Source: Mycobacterium angelicum (GTDB taxonomy: Bacteria > Actinomycetota > Actinomycetes > Mycobacteriales > Mycobacteriaceae). Taken from it: a stretch of 64,000 nucleotides of DNA. The position numbers and the translations under genes are program-made. Where the stretch lies: assembly GCF_002086155.1 (NCBI RefSeq), contig NZ_MVHE01000005.1:62001-126000 (forward strand), in the 5' to 3' direction. Below the pieces are notes generated by a model that saw only the letters and a list, made by a program, of their open reading frames with translations, searched no databases and was not told the origin of the DNA. Positions 62,538 to 64,000 of the stretch are shown one piece after another; position 1 is the first letter of the stretch, and the number at the start of each line of letters is the position of its first letter.

Positions 62538-63559
62538 ACAGGCTCGCCGAAGCGGGCGGCCGTTGTGAAATCGTCGGCATAGCAAGGCGGAAACCTCCCC
62601 GCGAAGGCGTGTACAAATCCGTCGAGTGGCATCAACTCGACGTGGCCGCCACCGGCGCAGAACTCGAGCTGTGCAACGTCTTTCGCGGTGCCGCCTGTGT
62701 GGTTCACCTGGCGTGGGAGTTTCAGCCGACCCGTAACACCCGATATCTGGATGCCGTCGGCATCGGTGGAAGCGCGGCGGTGTTGCGCGCGGCCCACTTC
62801 GCCGAAGTACCTCACCTGGTGCACATGTCTTCCGTCGGGGCCTACGCGCCCGGACGGTACGGACAGAAAGTCGACGAGTCCTGGTCGACGGCGGGCGTGC
62901 CTACCTCCGCCTACAGCACGGCCAAATCCGCGGTCGAGCAGATGCTTGACGGCTATGAACTCGATGAGCCCTATGGGGTGGGTATTACCCGGCTGCGTCC
63001 GGGTTTCATCCTGCAGCACCATGCCGCGGCCGGTCTGCGTCGCTACACCGTGCCGGCCTACGTCGATCCCACGTGGTTGCGATGGCTGCCCGTCCTGCCA
63101 CTGGACCGCTCACTGAAGGTGTCGATGGTGCACGCCGAAGATGTGGCCGACGCTTGCCTGAGGGCGATCGAGCGTCGCGCGCTGGGCCCGTACAACCTCG
63201 CCGCTGAGCCCCCGGTGCACCGCGACGACATCGCTGAGGCCCTGTCCGCCAAGCCCGTTCACCTACCGTCGGGTGTGTTGGGGTCGCTGGTGCAGGCATC
63301 CTGGCGGACCAGAGTGCAGCCGATTGACCGCGGCTGGCTGGATCTGGCTTTCTCGGCGCCGTTGTTGGCTACCGATCGCGCACACGCCGAGCTTGACTGG
63401 TCGCCGCGGTGGTCGGCGCCGGAGGCTTTGACGGACTTCCTCAACGGGTTCGTGCGGCAAGCGGGGACCCGCAGCCCGGTACTTCGTCCCCGGTCATTCG
63501 TCGGCGCGATCGCGCGTGACGTATCGAAAGGACCGCTTACGGTGCGGCGGGTGCCCTGA
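62480..63559 (+). CDS. NAD-dependent epimerase/dehydratase (extended SDR)
   Basis: 359 aa. The NAD loop is TGASGNLG (8-15), and YSTAK (about 153-157) gives the catalytic Tyr and Lys. The rest has the extended-SDR pattern (HLAWEFQPTRNTRYLDAVGIGGSAAVL; VSMVHAEDVADACLRAIERRALGPYNLAAEPPV). Likely acts on a nucleotide sugar or a steroid/lipid; not specified. A near-perfect AAGGAGGTGA ribosome site precedes the GTG start, inside the previous gene's end. The last 23 bp overlap the next epimerase on the other strand. Confidence 0.9.
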   Translation: MRKRIVITGASGNLGTALLNRLAEAGGRCEIVGIARRKPPREGVYKSVEWHQLDVAATGAELELCNVFRGAACVVHLAWEFQPTRNTRYLDAVGIGGSAAVLRAAHFAEVPHLVHMSSVGAYAPGRYGQKVDESWSTAGVPTSAYSTAKSAVEQMLDGYELDEPYGVGITRLRPGFILQHHAAAGLRRYTVPAYVDPTWLRWLPVLPLDRSLKVSMVHAEDVADACLRAIERRALGPYNLAAEPPVHRDDIAEALSAKPVHLPSGVLGSLVQASWRTRVQPIDRGWLDLAFSAPLLATDRAHAELDWSPRWSAPEALTDFLNGFVRQAGTRSPVLRPRSFVGAIARDVSKGPLTVRRVP

Positions 63560-64000
63560 GCTCGGTGCGGCCAAGCATGTGCCGCAACGCCGACTCGAGG
63601 TCGGGATGGCGAAACCGGTGCCCGAAGCGGTTCAACCGGTCCGGACTCACCCGTTGGCTGGCGCACGCGAGTTCACGCGCGCCCTGGGCGCCGAGCAGCA
63701 GCCGGGGACCCAGCGGGGGCACCGGTAACACCGCGGGCCGGCGCAGCACCTGAGCCAGTGTGCGGGTGTAGTCGGCATTGCGAACCGGTTGCGGCGCAAC
63801 GGCGTTCACCGGACGCGATAGCGAGCTGTCCCACAGCGCGCGGTGATAGATGTCGACCAGATCGTCGATGCCGATCCACGACAGCCACTGACGGCCGTTG
63901 CCCAGCCGGCCGCCGAGCCCCGCGCTGAACAGCGGACGCATCAGCCGTAGCGTGCCGCCGAGTGGGGATTGCACGATGCCCGTGCGCACGCGCACCACCC
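63537..64000 (-). CDS. TIGR01777-type epimerase, C-terminal part (cut by window edge)
   Basis: About 154 C-terminal codons of a longer gene whose start lies beyond the window. VRVRTGIVQSPLGGTLRLM and GNGRQWLSWIGIDDLVDIYHRAL are marks of the TIGR01777 (YfcH-like) extended SDR group, and the end (VSPDRLNRFGHRFRHPDLESALRHMLG) is the DUF1731 tail. It converges on the previous epimerase with a 23-bp overlap. Function unknown in this group. Confidence 0.87.
   Translation of the reverse strand, partial: VVRVRTGIVQSPLGGTLRLMRPLFSAGLGGRLGNGRQWLSWIGIDDLVDIYHRALWDSSLSRPVNAVAPQPVRNADYTRTLAQVLRRPAVLPVPPLGPRLLLGAQGARELACASQRVSPDRLNRFGHRFRHPDLESALRHMLGRTELRAPAAP

Overview
The window reads as a chromosomal segment of a slow-growing, non-tuberculous Mycobacterium. 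It is GC-rich and carries a PPE protein, DUF3349, DUF4333 and TB22.2-type proteins. The backbone gene order, recalled from family knowledge and not searched, matches M. tuberculosis Rv3063 down to about Rv3033, read here in reverse orientation: cstA, ligB, fadE22, GntR, cyp136, TetR, SDR, dinB2, TetR, FMN reductase, nrdHIE, TetR, monooxygenase, nrdF2, DUF3349, adhC, fecB, ctaD, serB2, ABC ATPase, NUDIX, echA17, methyltransferases, TB22.2, Rv3035, Rv3034c and Rv3033. Species cannot be fixed from this alone.

Region by region: 1-4.2 kb has the start of an Hsp70-like gene, the CstA peptide transporter and DNA ligase LigB. 4.2-12 kb adds a Crp/Fnr regulator divergent from a lone CheB-type methylesterase domain, then a lipid-catabolic set (SDR, tandem-domain acyl-CoA dehydrogenase, DUF35 protein, thiolase-like protein, double GntR regulator). 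12-16.5 kb has a MEDS-ATPase anti-sigma-type sensor, two paired small lipoproteins, a LeuA-domain fragment behind a large RNA hairpin, and CYP136 with its TetR. 16.6-28.3 kb holds DNA-damage and redox genes and the class Ib ribonucleotide reductase, with paired NrdR boxes at both nrdHIE and nrdF. 28.3-33.8 kb has a PPE2-type gene behind a cobalamin riboswitch, twin DUF3349 genes, adhC and the siderophore lipoprotein gene fecB.

33.9-47.8 kb has cytochrome oxidase subunit I, SerB2, and a seven-gene ArsR-led block equivalent to M. tuberculosis Rv0081-Rv0087, lodged between serB2 and the Rv3041c-type ATPase. Its large subunit lacks the cysteines that hold a NiFe centre, so it looks like a hydrogenase-related ion pump and not a hydrogenase. 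49-53 kb is an envelope gene group. 53-58.4 kb is a same-strand MarR / 132-aa protein / MMPL / TspO / photolyase block, which I read as a light- or membrane-stress locus. 59.5-61.3 kb has a CsbD-like protein with a SigF-like promoter, and two STAS genes sharing an upstream element. 61.7-64 kb has a trypsin-fold secreted protein that has lost catalytic residues, plus two epimerases, the last cut by the window edge.

The strongest system-level signals are the relocated hydrogenase-like complex without metal ligands, the MarR/MMPL/TspO/photolyase block with its inverted-repeat operator, the structured nrdH leader, and the hairpin before the LeuA-like fragment. A dispersed palindromic repeat occurs three times, at about 2.6, 8.8 and 23.5 kb.
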